DNA from: Acidobacteriota bacterium
GTDB taxonomy: Bacteria > Acidobacteriota > Terriglobia > UBA7540
Direction of reading: 5' to 3'
Assembly (NCBI GenBank): GCA_021787735.1
Contig: JAJYLL010000030.1
Location: forward strand, 1-44,477
DNA length: 44,477 bases
Made by a program: the position numbers and the translations under genes. Below, piece by piece: positions 16,468-26,196 of this stretch (position 1 is the stretch's first letter; the number at the start of each line of letters is the position of its first letter). The notes under the pieces are model-generated. The model ran no database searches, was not told where the DNA came from, and was given only the letters and a program-made list of their open reading frames with translations.

Positions 16468-18954
16468 ATGAAAGAGAGGAATCAGGTCTTGCCCGAATTC
16501 GAGAACCAGGCTGAAGCACTTTCCATTTCTGTCATTGAGGAATCCATCCGGCGCCACGTGAAGTATTCGCTGGCCAAGCCGTGGAGTGACCTTTCAACGA
16601 ATGATCTGCTATCCGCCGTCGCCTTTTCCGTCCGTGACCTGCTGGCGGAGCGGATGCTGGAAACCGAAGAGAGATATCGCGCCGGGGACCTGAAGACTCT
16701 CAGCTACATCTCCATCGAATTTCTCATCGGGCAATCGCTCACCAACCACCTTCACAACCTACGGGTATTTGATCAATACCGGCAAGCGCTCCGGAACCTT
16801 GGCGCCAGCCTGGAGGACCTGGAACGGGCCGAAGGCGATGCAGCTCTTGGAAACGGAGGACTCGGCCGCCTGGCGGCATGTTTCCTGGATTCACTTGCCA
16901 CGCTGGGTATGCCGGCCTATGGCTACGGGATCAATTACGAATACGGCCTTTTCAAACAGGAAATCGATGGCGGATATCAGCAGGAGAAACCGGAAAACTG
17001 GCCTGCCCAGAATAGCCCATGGGAAATCTGGCGGCCTGAAGAGGCCTGTCTTGTGCCTGTCTACGGAAATATCGAGCATGCCCTTGATCGTGACGGCGGC
17101 TATAATCCCATGTGGATGGGGTGGAAAGTTCTGATCGGGGTCCCCTATGACGTTCTGGTCTCGGGCTACGGCGGCCGGACGGTCAATTCCCTCCGCCTCT
17201 TTTCGGCGCGTTCGTCGCTGGATTTTGACATGCGGATTTTTAACGACGGCGATTATTTCAAAGCGGTAGAGCAAAAGATCGCGTCTGAGACAATTTCCAA
17301 GGTGCTTTATCCTTCCGACGCAGTGATTGGCGGCCGGGAGTTAAGACTTGTTCAGGAGTATTTCCTGGCGGCCTGCGCCGTGCGGGACACCGTCCGCAGG
17401 TTCGAACGCCACCACGATAATTTCAGCGAATTCCCGGACAAGGTTGCGATCCAACTGAACGATACTCATCCCGCCCTGGCGGTCGCCGAGTTGATGCGGA
17501 TTCTGGTGGATGAGAAGGAGCTTGCCTGGGCGGAGGCCTGGAGGATTACGCAGGCGACCTTCGGATTTACGAACCATACCCTGGTGCCCGAAGCCCTGGA
17601 AAAATGGCCGGTGCCACTACTCCACTATGTTATTCCGCGGCATCTGCAGATTATCTATGAGATCAACGGTCGCTTCCTGGAGCGTGTCTCCATCGCATTA
17701 CCTGGCGACCCTGGGCTATTGAAACGGATTTCTCTTATCGAGGAATCCAAGCCGCAACACGTTCTGATGACCAACCTGGCGATCGTCGGCTCCCATTCGG
17801 TTAACGGAGTTTCTGAAATTCATACGGGACTGGTCAAGACGTCACTCGCGCCGGATTTCTACAAGCTGTGGCCGGAGAGGTTTAACAACAAGACCAATGG
17901 CATAACGCCTCGGCGCTGGCTGCTGAAAGCCAATCCGCATCTGGCCGGGCTGGTATCGGAAGCGATCGGCAACGGGTGGATCACGGACCTTCACCAGTTG
18001 CGGAAGCTGGAGGGATGTGTCTCCGACCCGCAGTTCAGGGACGCGTTCCGGAAGGCAAAGACCGCCAACAAAGAGGAACTGGCGCGGATCATTTATGACA
18101 CGGTGCGAGTCAAGTTAGACCCCACGTTGCTGTTCGATGTCCAGGTCAAACGTATTCACGAGTACAAACGCCAGTTGCTGAACGTCCTTCACATCGTTGA
18201 CGAATATCTCTCACTCATCGAAGACGGTCGCCAGCCTGCAGTTCCAAGAGCGCACATCTTTGCCGGCAAGGCCGCGCCGGGATATTGGAAAGCCAAGCAG
18301 ATTATCAAACTGATCCACAACGTGGGACGGGTCATCAATAATGACCCGAAAGCCCGCGACTGGATTAAGGTGGCCTTCCTGCCGGACTACCGCGTCTCAC
18401 TGGCGGAGCGGATATTCCCCGCAGTGGACCTCGGCGAGCAAATCTCAACGGCAGGTATGGAAGCGTCCGGGACCAGCAACATGAAGATGACGCTTAATGG
18501 CGCCATTACCATCGGTACGCTGGACGGGGCCAATATCGAAATCCTTGAGGAAGTGGGGGAGGAGAATATCTTTATTTTTGGCCATACAGCTCCGGAATTG
18601 CAGGACATGCGGCTGCGGCATACGTATAAGCCGCGTGAGTGTTATGAGCGCAATCCGCGTATCAAGCGAATTGCCGACACCTTCAAGACCGGGCGTTTCT
18701 GCGAGAAGGAGCCGGGGCTGTTTACCTGGATACTCGGTGACCTTCTCAATGAGAATGATGACTACTTCCATCTCGCAGATCTGCCCTCATACCTGGAGGC
18801 GCAGGAAAAGGCAAGCGCCGCATACTGTGACGGGGACCGCTGGACAACCATGTCGATCCTGAATGTGGCGAGGGTCGGAAAGTTTTCCAGTGACTGGGTT
18901 GTCGCGAATTACGCCCGTGAAATCTGGAACTTGAAGTCTGTTGAGTCAGCCTGA
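16468..18954 (+). CDS. glgP: Glycogen/maltodextrin phosphorylase
   Basis: 828 residues, typical family length. It phosphorolyses alpha-1,4-glucan chains to glucose-1-phosphate using pyridoxal phosphate. The PLP-site block EASGTSNMKMTLNGA is intact, with the Schiff-base lysine at Lys673. The substrate and dimer blocks SIEFLIGQSL, GNGGLGRLAACFLDS, QLNDTHPALAVAELMR and VKRIHEYKRQLLN are all present. The start ATG follows AAGGTAGG closely; alternative starts are unlikely, since the family motif region begins soon after. The last 9 bases overlap the end of the convergent debranching-enzyme gene. A TATACT at 16368-16373 could be a -10 box for an independent promoter. Both genes act on glycogen, so the pairing is functionally sensible. 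Confidence 0.97.
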   Translation: MKERNQVLPEFENQAEALSISVIEESIRRHVKYSLAKPWSDLSTNDLLSAVAFSVRDLLAERMLETEERYRAGDLKTLSYISIEFLIGQSLTNHLHNLRVFDQYRQALRNLGASLEDLERAEGDAALGNGGLGRLAACFLDSLATLGMPAYGYGINYEYGLFKQEIDGGYQQEKPENWPAQNSPWEIWRPEEACLVPVYGNIEHALDRDGGYNPMWMGWKVLIGVPYDVLVSGYGGRTVNSLRLFSARSSLDFDMRIFNDGDYFKAVEQKIASETISKVLYPSDAVIGGRELRLVQEYFLAACAVRDTVRRFERHHDNFSEFPDKVAIQLNDTHPALAVAELMRILVDEKELAWAEAWRITQATFGFTNHTLVPEALEKWPVPLLHYVIPRHLQIIYEINGRFLERVSIALPGDPGLLKRISLIEESKPQHVLMTNLAIVGSHSVNGVSEIHTGLVKTSLAPDFYKLWPERFNNKTNGITPRRWLLKANPHLAGLVSEAIGNGWITDLHQLRKLEGCVSDPQFRDAFRKAKTANKEELARIIYDTVRVKLDPTLLFDVQVKRIHEYKRQLLNVLHIVDEYLSLIEDGRQPAVPRAHIFAGKAAPGYWKAKQIIKLIHNVGRVINNDPKARDWIKVAFLPDYRVSLAERIFPAVDLGEQISTAGMEASGTSNMKMTLNGAITIGTLDGANIEILEEVGEENIFIFGHTAPELQDMRLRHTYKPRECYERNPRIKRIADTFKTGRFCEKEPGLFTWILGDLLNENDDYFHLADLPSYLEAQEKASAAYCDGDRWTTMSILNVARVGKFSSDWVVANYAREIWNLKSVESA

Positions 18955-21171
18955 CACCAGGACCACCGAAGAGTTGGCCGCGACAAGATAGCTTGACGGA
19001 TTCCTGAGAGGCATTTCGGCTCCGGGTGTATAGAAGTTGGAAGGCGTTGGACGAGTGGTGTCGGTGGCAAGTCGCCAGTGTCCGGATCGTGGGATTGGCA
19101 GGACGAAACGGACTCCATTACTGTCGGCGTTGAACATGAGGTAAAGGTCGGGACCCTCCTTCGCGCGAACCAGGCAGGCCACTGATTTCTGGCGCGCGTC
19201 AAACCAATCCGGCCCCTTTCCCTTGGGGTCAAACCAATTCAACTCTTCCGGGGAATAATAGGCTTCGCGACGCAGGACCGGGTGCGCCCGCCGCAGCGCC
19301 AATGCCCCGCGTGCAAATTGAAAAATGTCGCGGTTCCGTTGAAACAATGACCAATCAACCCAAGTGATCTCATTGTCCTGGCAGTAGGCGTTATTGTTTC
19401 CCCGTTGGGTGCGCCGGAATTCGTCCCCCGCAAGAATCATCGGCACGCCGCGGGAGATGGCAAGCGTCAGCAGCATATTCTTGATCTGCCGGCGTCGCAC
19501 GGCGTCGACTGCCGGGTCTTCGGTTGAGCCCTCGACGCCGTAATTGTTGCTGTAGTTGGCGTCGGTCCCATCGCGATTTCCCTCTCCGTTTTCGTCGTTA
19601 TGTTTTTGCGAGTAGCTGACCAGGTCATTCATCGTGAGGCCGTCATGGCAGGTGACGAAGTTGATGCTGCACTCCGGCCCCTTGCCCGAACCGTGGTAGA
19701 TGTCGTGGCTCCCACTAATGCGGCTGGCGAAGTAGGGCGACATGCCCTCGTCGCCCCGCCAGAATTTTCGGATGTCGTCGCGGTAACGCCCGTTCCACTC
19801 TGCCCAGCGACGAAAGGAAAAACCGCCCACCTGGTAGGCTCCCGCGGCATCCCAGGCCTCCGCGATCAGCTTGGCGTCGCGAAGGATGGGGTCCTCTGCA
19901 ATCCGCTCCAGAAGGGGAGCGTCCGACAGGACGTTGCCGTTCCTGTCTCGCCCCAGCACTGACGCAAGGTCGAAACGAAATCCGTCCACGTGCATCTCGA
20001 TCACCCAATAGCGCAGCGCGTCAAGAATCAGGTCCCTGACGACCGGGTGCGTGGCGTTCAGCGTCTGCCCCGTGCCGGAGAAATCACGATAGTATCGCTT
20101 GTTCTCAGCCAGCCAGTAGTAGATGGCGTTGTCGATCCCTCGGAAACAAACCGTCGGCCCCATCTCATTGCCTTCAACCGTGTGGTTGAAGACCACATCC
20201 ATGATGATCTCAAGACCCGCCCGATGGAAGGCCCGGACCATTTCCTTGAATTCAAGGACCTGCGCGCCTTCCGCACGGACGCTGGCGTAAGAGGCTTTGG
20301 GGGCAAAAAAATTCACCGGATCGTACCCCCAGAAATTTCTCAGGTGGCAGCCTGTGTGAGGGTTAACTCGCGGCATGTGGAATTCATTGAATTCCTGCAC
20401 GGGCATCAGTTCCACCGCGGTCACACCAAGCTCTTTCAAATACGGGATCTTCTCGGTCAGGCCACGGTATGTTCCCGGGAACGCGACGCCCGCGCTGGGA
20501 TGGAACGTATAACCTCGCACGTGGAGTTCGTAGATGACTGTTGATTCCCAAGGCAGGCGCAATGGCTGGTCATCCTGCCAGTTGAAGTCGGGATGGGTCA
20601 CCACAGATTTGGGCGCCGTGGCGGCATTGTCCGCAGTGGAGTATGAAAGGTCGCGCAGCGTAGACTCCGGGTCGTAGCCCAGCGCCTTGCGGTAACTGCG
20701 GCCGGGCACAGGCGCAATGGCTGTGGCGCAGGGGTCAACCACAAGCTTGTCCGGATTGAAACGATGGCCTTCGTCTGGCGCATAGGGTCCCGCAAAACGA
20801 TAGCTGTAGAACTGGCCGGGGCGAATCCCTTCCAGCCACACATGCCATACATCGCCGGTCTTATTACGAATTGGATTCAGGAGAATGGTCCGCGCCGGCA
20901 TAGCGTCTGAAAGGTGATCGAAGAGATCCAGCCGCACGCCGGTTGCGTGACGGCTGAAGATGGCAAAATTTACGCCGTTTCCCCTGATGGTCGCGCCCAG
21001 CGGGTAGGGGGCTCCGGACCGCACGGATTGCACTTCACACAAACTCAACAGGCGTTCGAGTTCGGCTAGCTCCTCTGCGCTGGGTCCGTTCCGCCGAATG
21101 GCATGGTTGTTGGTTGGCTTGCCGATTTTTTCAGGAGAGTCGGAGTCAGGCGATTGGGAGTCTTTCGGCAT
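18946..21171 (-). CDS. glgX: Glycogen debranching enzyme (isoamylase type, GH13_11)
   Basis: 741 residues. It hydrolyses alpha-1,6 branch points left after phosphorylase action. An N-terminal CBM48 domain (about 50-165, GVNFAIFSRHATGVRLDLF) precedes a GH13 barrel. The four conserved GH13 regions are seen: DVVFNHT (about 325-331), GFRFDLASVL with nucleophile Asp401, LIAEAWD with acid/base Glu438, and TCHDGL with His509 and Asp510. The extension of about 45 charged residues before the CBM48 is unusual but low-complexity. The ATG at 21171 has AAAGGTAAG about 11 bases upstream. It converges tail-to-tail with glgP, overlapping by 9 bp. A TATAAG on the minus strand near 21274 may be its -10 element. 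Confidence 0.95.
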   Translation of the reverse strand: MPKDSQSPDSDSPEKIGKPTNNHAIRRNGPSAEELAELERLLSLCEVQSVRSGAPYPLGATIRGNGVNFAIFSRHATGVRLDLFDHLSDAMPARTILLNPIRNKTGDVWHVWLEGIRPGQFYSYRFAGPYAPDEGHRFNPDKLVVDPCATAIAPVPGRSYRKALGYDPESTLRDLSYSTADNAATAPKSVVTHPDFNWQDDQPLRLPWESTVIYELHVRGYTFHPSAGVAFPGTYRGLTEKIPYLKELGVTAVELMPVQEFNEFHMPRVNPHTGCHLRNFWGYDPVNFFAPKASYASVRAEGAQVLEFKEMVRAFHRAGLEIIMDVVFNHTVEGNEMGPTVCFRGIDNAIYYWLAENKRYYRDFSGTGQTLNATHPVVRDLILDALRYWVIEMHVDGFRFDLASVLGRDRNGNVLSDAPLLERIAEDPILRDAKLIAEAWDAAGAYQVGGFSFRRWAEWNGRYRDDIRKFWRGDEGMSPYFASRISGSHDIYHGSGKGPECSINFVTCHDGLTMNDLVSYSQKHNDENGEGNRDGTDANYSNNYGVEGSTEDPAVDAVRRRQIKNMLLTLAISRGVPMILAGDEFRRTQRGNNNAYCQDNEITWVDWSLFQRNRDIFQFARGALALRRAHPVLRREAYYSPEELNWFDPKGKGPDWFDARQKSVACLVRAKEGPDLYLMFNADSNGVRFVLPIPRSGHWRLATDTTRPTPSNFYTPGAEMPLRNPSSYLVAANSSVVLVSG

Positions 21172-21496
21172 CGACGACGCTTACCTTTTTGGAAGTTGGT
21201 GATGCGGCCCGGACACGGGCTGATTGCTCCGTGAACGCAGGCAAATACCTGCAGTGGCCTTGTTGTCTTATACGAGTGTTCTAAAGAATGTGAGCGGCAT
21301 CTTTCTTTCTGCTCGATTACAACATATATGGAATTGTACTATCCAGGCAGCAGTATACCAGCGGGCTGAGTGATCATCAATCGATGAACTTTCCCTCGCT
21401 GTAGCCATCGCACGCTCTTATGCATTTTCTGCCGCTGCTAACTCACATCAAAATGGCAAGGAGTTATGCAGATTTCATGAGTTTTTATAATCCCAC
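21172..21496. other. Intergenic region upstream of glgX and downstream of the GH38-like gene
   Basis: The 325 bases hold no convincing coding frame. They are more AT-rich than the neighbours, as expected for a promoter region. On the minus strand TATAAG near 21274 is a candidate -10 for glgX, but no good -35 was seen. No T-tailed hairpin was found for the GH38-like gene, which ends at 21497. Confidence 0.45.
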
Positions 21497-24400
21497 TCAC
21501 AACGCCGGCGGCGCTGCTGTGGGACTGCCTACGATCCGCACGGTGACAATCTGATGGGGCTGGATGCTGAATGTGAATCCGTCGTGCGCCCCGGCCTCCG
21601 GGATTTGCTGCTGGTTGGCCTCCATGGCGTTGCATAACCAGGCCGATTTGACGTTTATCAGCGGCGTCGAAACTTTCACTTCGCCCTTCTGGCTGGTCAG
21701 ATTCAAAAACCGCATGATCGTGCCATTGCCATCCTCTGCGTCTTTCCACGTATCAAGCAGAACATTGGGGTTGTTGACCGTGACCAGGCTGCTCTCCCAT
21801 CCGTTTAACGGTTCGGGCGTGTTGATCGCCTTGTCCTGCGAAACAATTTCGTCTATTTCCAGCGGAGTCATTTCTTCCCAGCCGAGACGGCTCAATGCGA
21901 CGGGTTCAGTTGCCGCGCTGCTGGTGATGACGTAGCGGAAGGTGAAATCTCCACCCTGGCCTCCGCGGTAATTCGTGTCCCAGTAGTTGTTCATTGCGTA
22001 GGAGAAGATAGTCCCTTTGCGCTTGCCGAATTTTGTCGGCCAGGTGCCGCGGACGATGTCGCCCAGCGTGACCAATGATGCATCGAGGGGAAGGACCGAA
22101 GCAGCGATGCCGCCCTGTTCAGCCGACACCCAGTGTTGCACCGAAAACCACTCCAGCCCTGCACCCGGGAGCATGTCCTTTGCAGGATTAACGTCGCCAT
22201 TCTGGATTTCGTAATGGAATTCTGGGTCCGCCATGGCGAACGGGAATGCGAAATAGACTCCTTCCTTGGTGAGCACTTCTTTCTTCTGGACGCGGTTGAT
22301 GAACTCGATCTTCTTCTGGTTGTTGAAGAGCAGGATCGTGGTCTCAATGCGCGGAGTGTTGGTGGCTGAGCTCACCATGCGGGCTTCCGTCCCAAACGGA
22401 GTTTTGAAAACCGACACAAGCTGCCCCCCCGTTGCCAGGTGCGGCGTCAAGTCGGGAAGCGGCGAAACAGTTCGATATTGCACCAGGCGGTTTGGTAGCT
22501 TGTCGGCCCCGGTAACATAAATGTATTGATCAAACCGGTAGGGGCTGGAGGTGTTGACCAGTTCTTTGTTCAACTGCTTGTCGAAGATGCTGCGGACGGC
22601 CCCCGTTTGAGGATCAAGCACCACCTTGTAGTAAGGACTTTCAAGTGTTGTTGCCGTTATTGGTTGTGGCTTGGGCAGCTTCGACCTGGTTTCTTTCAAC
22701 GTGTAGGCCTTGTAACCCAGTGCAGGGACATCCGCCGCCATGAATCGAACACGATGGTAATCCTTGCCGGTTGAAAGTACTTCGACGGGAACAGGCTGGT
22801 TTGTGGTCTTATCCATAAGCTCCCGGCCATTGGGTAGATCAAATTTCACCAGCGCACTGCGTTGCCAGTTGAGTGGGTTGAACACAATCACTGTTCCTTG
22901 CGGTGCCGAAATCGAATCTGCAATCGATCCCATGCTTCGACGCAGGATATTGTCCACTAGTGACTGCGCTCGGGTGGCGCGAGAATCCTTTACCTTGAGC
23001 TGCTCGACGGATTCTTCGCTGTGAGGGTTTGAGATACTTTCGTATGATGTCCAGGTATGCTCATCCATCAGCACCATGTTTCGCCACATCCGGTGCAGCT
23101 TGAGGTGGTCGGGAGCAACCCGTGGATTCACAAGGGAACTGATGGTAGAAAACTTTTCCGCTGAAAGTGCACGGCTCTCATTTTCCCTCTCGATAGCTGC
23201 GTAATAAGCGTCGGAAGCAATTCCGTCTTCCCAGTAAGGTCCTCCGTCACCGCTGATTGTTGGAATGTCGCTTCCAAATTGGTTGGTGATGTAAGCCATG
23301 GCCTTTTCGAACCCTGAGTATTCAAGCTTCGGATATGCGTAGATCTTGTTCCACTCGCCCACGAGCGTTGCCTGCTGAGGGAAGAGGTCCTGATTTTCCG
23401 GCTGGGTGCCATAGAGCAGAACCGCGTCCGATTTGTAGCCGGGGTGTTCATACATTTGGAGAAATATCGGCAGCGAGTCGTGCCCGGCCGCAACCTGCGG
23501 CGGCATGCCGAAAAGCGTCAGCATCTGGTGATAGTGCCGCGAATACCACATCAGGATTTTTGATCCGTCAGGCCCCTGCCACCAGAACGGGGTGTTTTCG
23601 TTCAGACGTCCAAGCACGAGAATGGGGCCCCGGTAGTTGTCACTGGCTGCAATAAAGTATTTCAAGCCTGCCGCCGCAAGAATGGAAGCGTAAGACCATG
23701 TGTAGGACGGCACGTCGGTGATGGAAGCGTAGTCGAAGGGCGTGCGGTGCTCGCGGCTGAACTGGTAGCTGGGGTATAAGGAACGGATCAGCGTTTCGGC
23801 GGTTGGGAAGCCCGTCAACAGGCTTGCATATTGTGCCGGGATAAAGATCTTCCTGTCCGCGATCATCCTTTCCAGTTTTTCTTTTTCCGCCGGCGTACGC
23901 CCATCCAGAAACTGCTCGATTTCCCAGTAGCCGTCCACACTATAGCGAAAGTCGGGGTGCTTCCTGATCAAGTCCATCGCCTCGTCGAGCACGCGTGCAT
24001 GGACCTCCGCCACTTTTGCCTGGTAGTCGGTATAGCCCAAGTCCAGGTGCTCATTGGGAACCACGAAAAAGGTCCATTTCTTTCCGGGCGTCAGCTCCTG
24101 CAGGAAGCTTCGCCGGTACCCGTTGCTGGCGACGGTTACCTTGCCCCTGGCTCCTTTGTCAAACTGCCCGACGGCAAACTGGGCTTTCTGTTCGCCGAAC
24201 ACGCGATCCGTGGGCAGAGTTTGCCTGTAAGTCTTTCCGCCGATTTCAAGTTCAACGCTCCCGTTACGGGGCTGCTCGTTGTAACGGACGTAAACATTCA
24301 CTATCTCCCTCATTTGCCCGTTTTGATTTTGGTAGAAGATGGTGGGAACGATGGATGCGGAAACTTGCCGGGCATCGAAACGGCCTGCAGGGTCATGGTT

Positions 24401-25036
24401 CAATTCGAGCGCATCGTACACAACGCCGGAATCGCCAGCCGGCGTTCCGCCCACGGTGGGTTCGTCACCGGCTGTTGGTTCATCAATCGCCGTGAGTACG
24501 ATCCTATTGGTCTCCTGCATGAGAAAGCGGGCAGGGAATTCAAACCTGATTGTGTCGGCGGAGTATTCGGGGAAGAATGCTCCGCTTACATCGCCCATGT
24601 TGTAGTTCAGCTTCGGGTGCTGATAGAAGCGGCCGGTGTGTCCATTGATGGTGACGTCAAGGGCGGAAACTCGCGGGTGCTCCACCAGCAGCGCAATTTT
24701 CATCTGGTAAACGCCGTGGGGCTTTTCAGCAAGATTGAAATCGATGCTGACGGGATGAGGCTTGTGGCCGAATTGGCCATTGCCGGAGCCGGGCTGGAAT
24801 GCGAACCAATTCCTTCCCGGCGTGCTTTTCCCAACAATATAGGGCTCGACGGGAGCAGTGGCCGGGCCGCCCTGGAACTCCGCCGACGACTGGTCGAATG
24901 TCCCGATCTTCCACACCGGTTGCCACATGGCCTCGTGTGTGGCTGCCCGCGCATGCCTGCCGTCCATGCCAACTGTTACCAGAGTAAAGGCGACCAGCAG
25001 CACTGCCTGAAAGTAATGAAACCGCTTCGATCTCAT
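21497..25036 (-). CDS. Secreted GH38-like alpha-mannosidase with N-terminal accessory domain
   Basis: 1179 residues from the ATG at 25036, preceded by GGGAGGGG, giving a clear signal peptide (residues 1-32). Residues about 36-215 form a beta-sandwich-like accessory domain (VWKIGTFDQSSAEFQGG) resembling the C-terminal domain of family 4 polysaccharide lyases. The catalytic region begins with NEHLDLGYTDYQ (His330 and Asp332, likely zinc ligands), then ITDVPSYTW with candidate nucleophile Asp441, and MDEHTWTSYES with a further histidine. C-terminal GH38-type beta domains follow (TVIVFNPLNWQRSALV; GLEWFSVQHWV). GH38 enzymes cleave alpha-mannosides using zinc; substrate is inferred. An alternative ATG at 25102 overlaps the dehydrogenase stop as ATGA, but would put 22 polar residues before the signal peptide. 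Confidence 0.8.
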   Translation of the reverse strand: MRSKRFHYFQAVLLVAFTLVTVGMDGRHARAATHEAMWQPVWKIGTFDQSSAEFQGGPATAPVEPYIVGKSTPGRNWFAFQPGSGNGQFGHKPHPVSIDFNLAEKPHGVYQMKIALLVEHPRVSALDVTINGHTGRFYQHPKLNYNMGDVSGAFFPEYSADTIRFEFPARFLMQETNRIVLTAIDEPTAGDEPTVGGTPAGDSGVVYDALELNHDPAGRFDARQVSASIVPTIFYQNQNGQMREIVNVYVRYNEQPRNGSVELEIGGKTYRQTLPTDRVFGEQKAQFAVGQFDKGARGKVTVASNGYRRSFLQELTPGKKWTFFVVPNEHLDLGYTDYQAKVAEVHARVLDEAMDLIRKHPDFRYSVDGYWEIEQFLDGRTPAEKEKLERMIADRKIFIPAQYASLLTGFPTAETLIRSLYPSYQFSREHRTPFDYASITDVPSYTWSYASILAAAGLKYFIAASDNYRGPILVLGRLNENTPFWWQGPDGSKILMWYSRHYHQMLTLFGMPPQVAAGHDSLPIFLQMYEHPGYKSDAVLLYGTQPENQDLFPQQATLVGEWNKIYAYPKLEYSGFEKAMAYITNQFGSDIPTISGDGGPYWEDGIASDAYYAAIERENESRALSAEKFSTISSLVNPRVAPDHLKLHRMWRNMVLMDEHTWTSYESISNPHSEESVEQLKVKDSRATRAQSLVDNILRRSMGSIADSISAPQGTVIVFNPLNWQRSALVKFDLPNGRELMDKTTNQPVPVEVLSTGKDYHRVRFMAADVPALGYKAYTLKETRSKLPKPQPITATTLESPYYKVVLDPQTGAVRSIFDKQLNKELVNTSSPYRFDQYIYVTGADKLPNRLVQYRTVSPLPDLTPHLATGGQLVSVFKTPFGTEARMVSSATNTPRIETTILLFNNQKKIEFINRVQKKEVLTKEGVYFAFPFAMADPEFHYEIQNGDVNPAKDMLPGAGLEWFSVQHWVSAEQGGIAASVLPLDASLVTLGDIVRGTWPTKFGKRKGTIFSYAMNNYWDTNYRGGQGGDFTFRYVITSSAATEPVALSRLGWEEMTPLEIDEIVSQDKAINTPEPLNGWESSLVTVNNPNVLLDTWKDAEDGNGTIMRFLNLTSQKGEVKVSTPLINVKSAWLCNAMEANQQQIPEAGAHDGFTFSIQPHQIVTVRIVGSPTAAPPAL

Positions 25037-25098
25037 CAACCCCTCCCGCGATTTCCAATTTTCAATGCGCCCAGTGCCCACTGAAAATCGGCGAACAT

Positions 25099-25908
25099 TC
25101 ATGCTTTGGTTGATCCCGTTCCCGATTGCTGAAACGCCATTCCACCGACGGGAACCAGCAGGCCGCCTTCCACCATTACGGCAGATCCCGTCATGAACGA
25201 AGCCTGGTCGCTGGCCAGAAAGACGATGACGTGCGCCACTTCTTCCGGTTGCCCCATCTTCCCTCTTATGTGGAGGCTGTCGCAGGCTCCCAGAACCTTT
25301 TCGGGATGGCTGTCCAGGTTAGCAGCCCATCGCAGCATGGGCGTGTCGATGGCGCCCGGCAGGACACAGTTGGCGCGGATGTTCTGCCCTCCGTAATCAA
25401 GTGCGAGACATCGCGTGAGTCCCAGCAGCCCATGTTTGCTGACCACGTAGTGCACTGAATTGCGCTGCGCTGCCACCGACTGCACCGACCCCGTGATGAC
25501 AATGGAACCACCGCCGCGTTCGATCATTTGCGGGATGGTGTATTTTGACATGAGGAAGGCGCCCTTCAGATTGATGCTCAGCACTTCGTCCCATTCCTCT
25601 TCTGAAATGGTGGTGACCGTGCCGTAGCGCTGGATGCCCGCGTTGTTCACCAGAATATCGATGCCGCCGAATGCGGAGACAATCTCCGGAATCAACTTCT
25701 CAACCTCGGAGGCGGAAGAGACGTCCACCTGGAAGAACTCCGCCTTGCCGCCTTTGCTCTTCAATCCGGCCGCTGTTTCCTTGCCTGTCTTGGCGTCGCG
25801 GTCCACCACCGCCACCACTGCGTCCTTTTCGATAAATTCCTGTGCGCAGGCTTTTCCGATTCCCGAACCGCCGCCCGTAACGACCGCAACTTTTCCTTTG
25901 AAGTCCAT
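25099..25908 (-). CDS. Short-chain dehydrogenase/reductase (SDR, classical)
   Basis: 269 residues from the ATG at 25908, with AAAGGAG upstream; a GTG at 25935 would add nine residues. The cofactor loop VTGGGSGIGKA is intact, as are LVNNAGIQ and the catalytic set: Ser in VITGSVQS, and Tyr and Lys in HYVVSKHG. The aspartate after the second strand (VVDRDAKTG) favours NAD(H) over NADP(H). It oxidises or reduces a small alcohol/ketone, most probably a sugar, because it is followed on the same strand after 62 bp by the secreted GH38-like mannosidase. A longer N terminus for that mannosidase would start inside this stop codon. Together they look like a two-gene sugar-use operon. Confidence 0.9.
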   Translation of the reverse strand: MDFKGKVAVVTGGGSGIGKACAQEFIEKDAVVAVVDRDAKTGKETAAGLKSKGGKAEFFQVDVSSASEVEKLIPEIVSAFGGIDILVNNAGIQRYGTVTTISEEEWDEVLSINLKGAFLMSKYTIPQMIERGGGSIVITGSVQSVAAQRNSVHYVVSKHGLLGLTRCLALDYGGQNIRANCVLPGAIDTPMLRWAANLDSHPEKVLGACDSLHIRGKMGQPEEVAHVIVFLASDQASFMTGSAVMVEGGLLVPVGGMAFQQSGTGSTKA

Positions 25909-25952
25909 GGTTGTATTTCTCCTTTGGGGCTTCACCTCTTTTTAACGGCAGG

Positions 25953-25975
25953 ATAATATCACTTCTTACGAAGAA
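25953..25975 (-). promoter_or_regulatory. Possible promoter -10 and operator of the SDR/GH38 operon
   Basis: On the minus strand TATTAT (25953-25958) lies about 45 bp before the dehydrogenase ATG. Directly behind it, where a -10/-35 spacer would be, is the palindrome TTCTTACGAAGAA (25963-25975; arms TTCTT/AAGAA). A palindrome in the spacer is the usual place for a repressor site. No regulator gene is adjacent and no second copy was seen, so this is suggestive only. Confidence 0.3.
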
Positions 25976-26196
25976 ACCCGCCAAAACGATTTGTGGCGAT
26001 AGGTGCCTCAAATTTACTCGCGCAGAGGAGTGCAGAAAAAAGGGCTTCCTCTCAGGAGTCCTCAGCCGCCCTCCCTGCCTTCCTTATTTACACACTTTAT
26101 GCCGCACTACCACGCTGGCTCCTGGGGCAGGGTGCCGGATTTCCGGTTGCCCAACGGGCGTCAAAGGGCAAGGACTCTCGAAAGGAGGGCATTCGC

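Noticed and set aside
24900..24990. Possible extra genes on the plus strand inside the GH38-like region (e.g. the frame at 23831-25084)
   Set aside because: It is the complement of the highly conserved mannosidase coding region; its length reflects high GC rather than coding.
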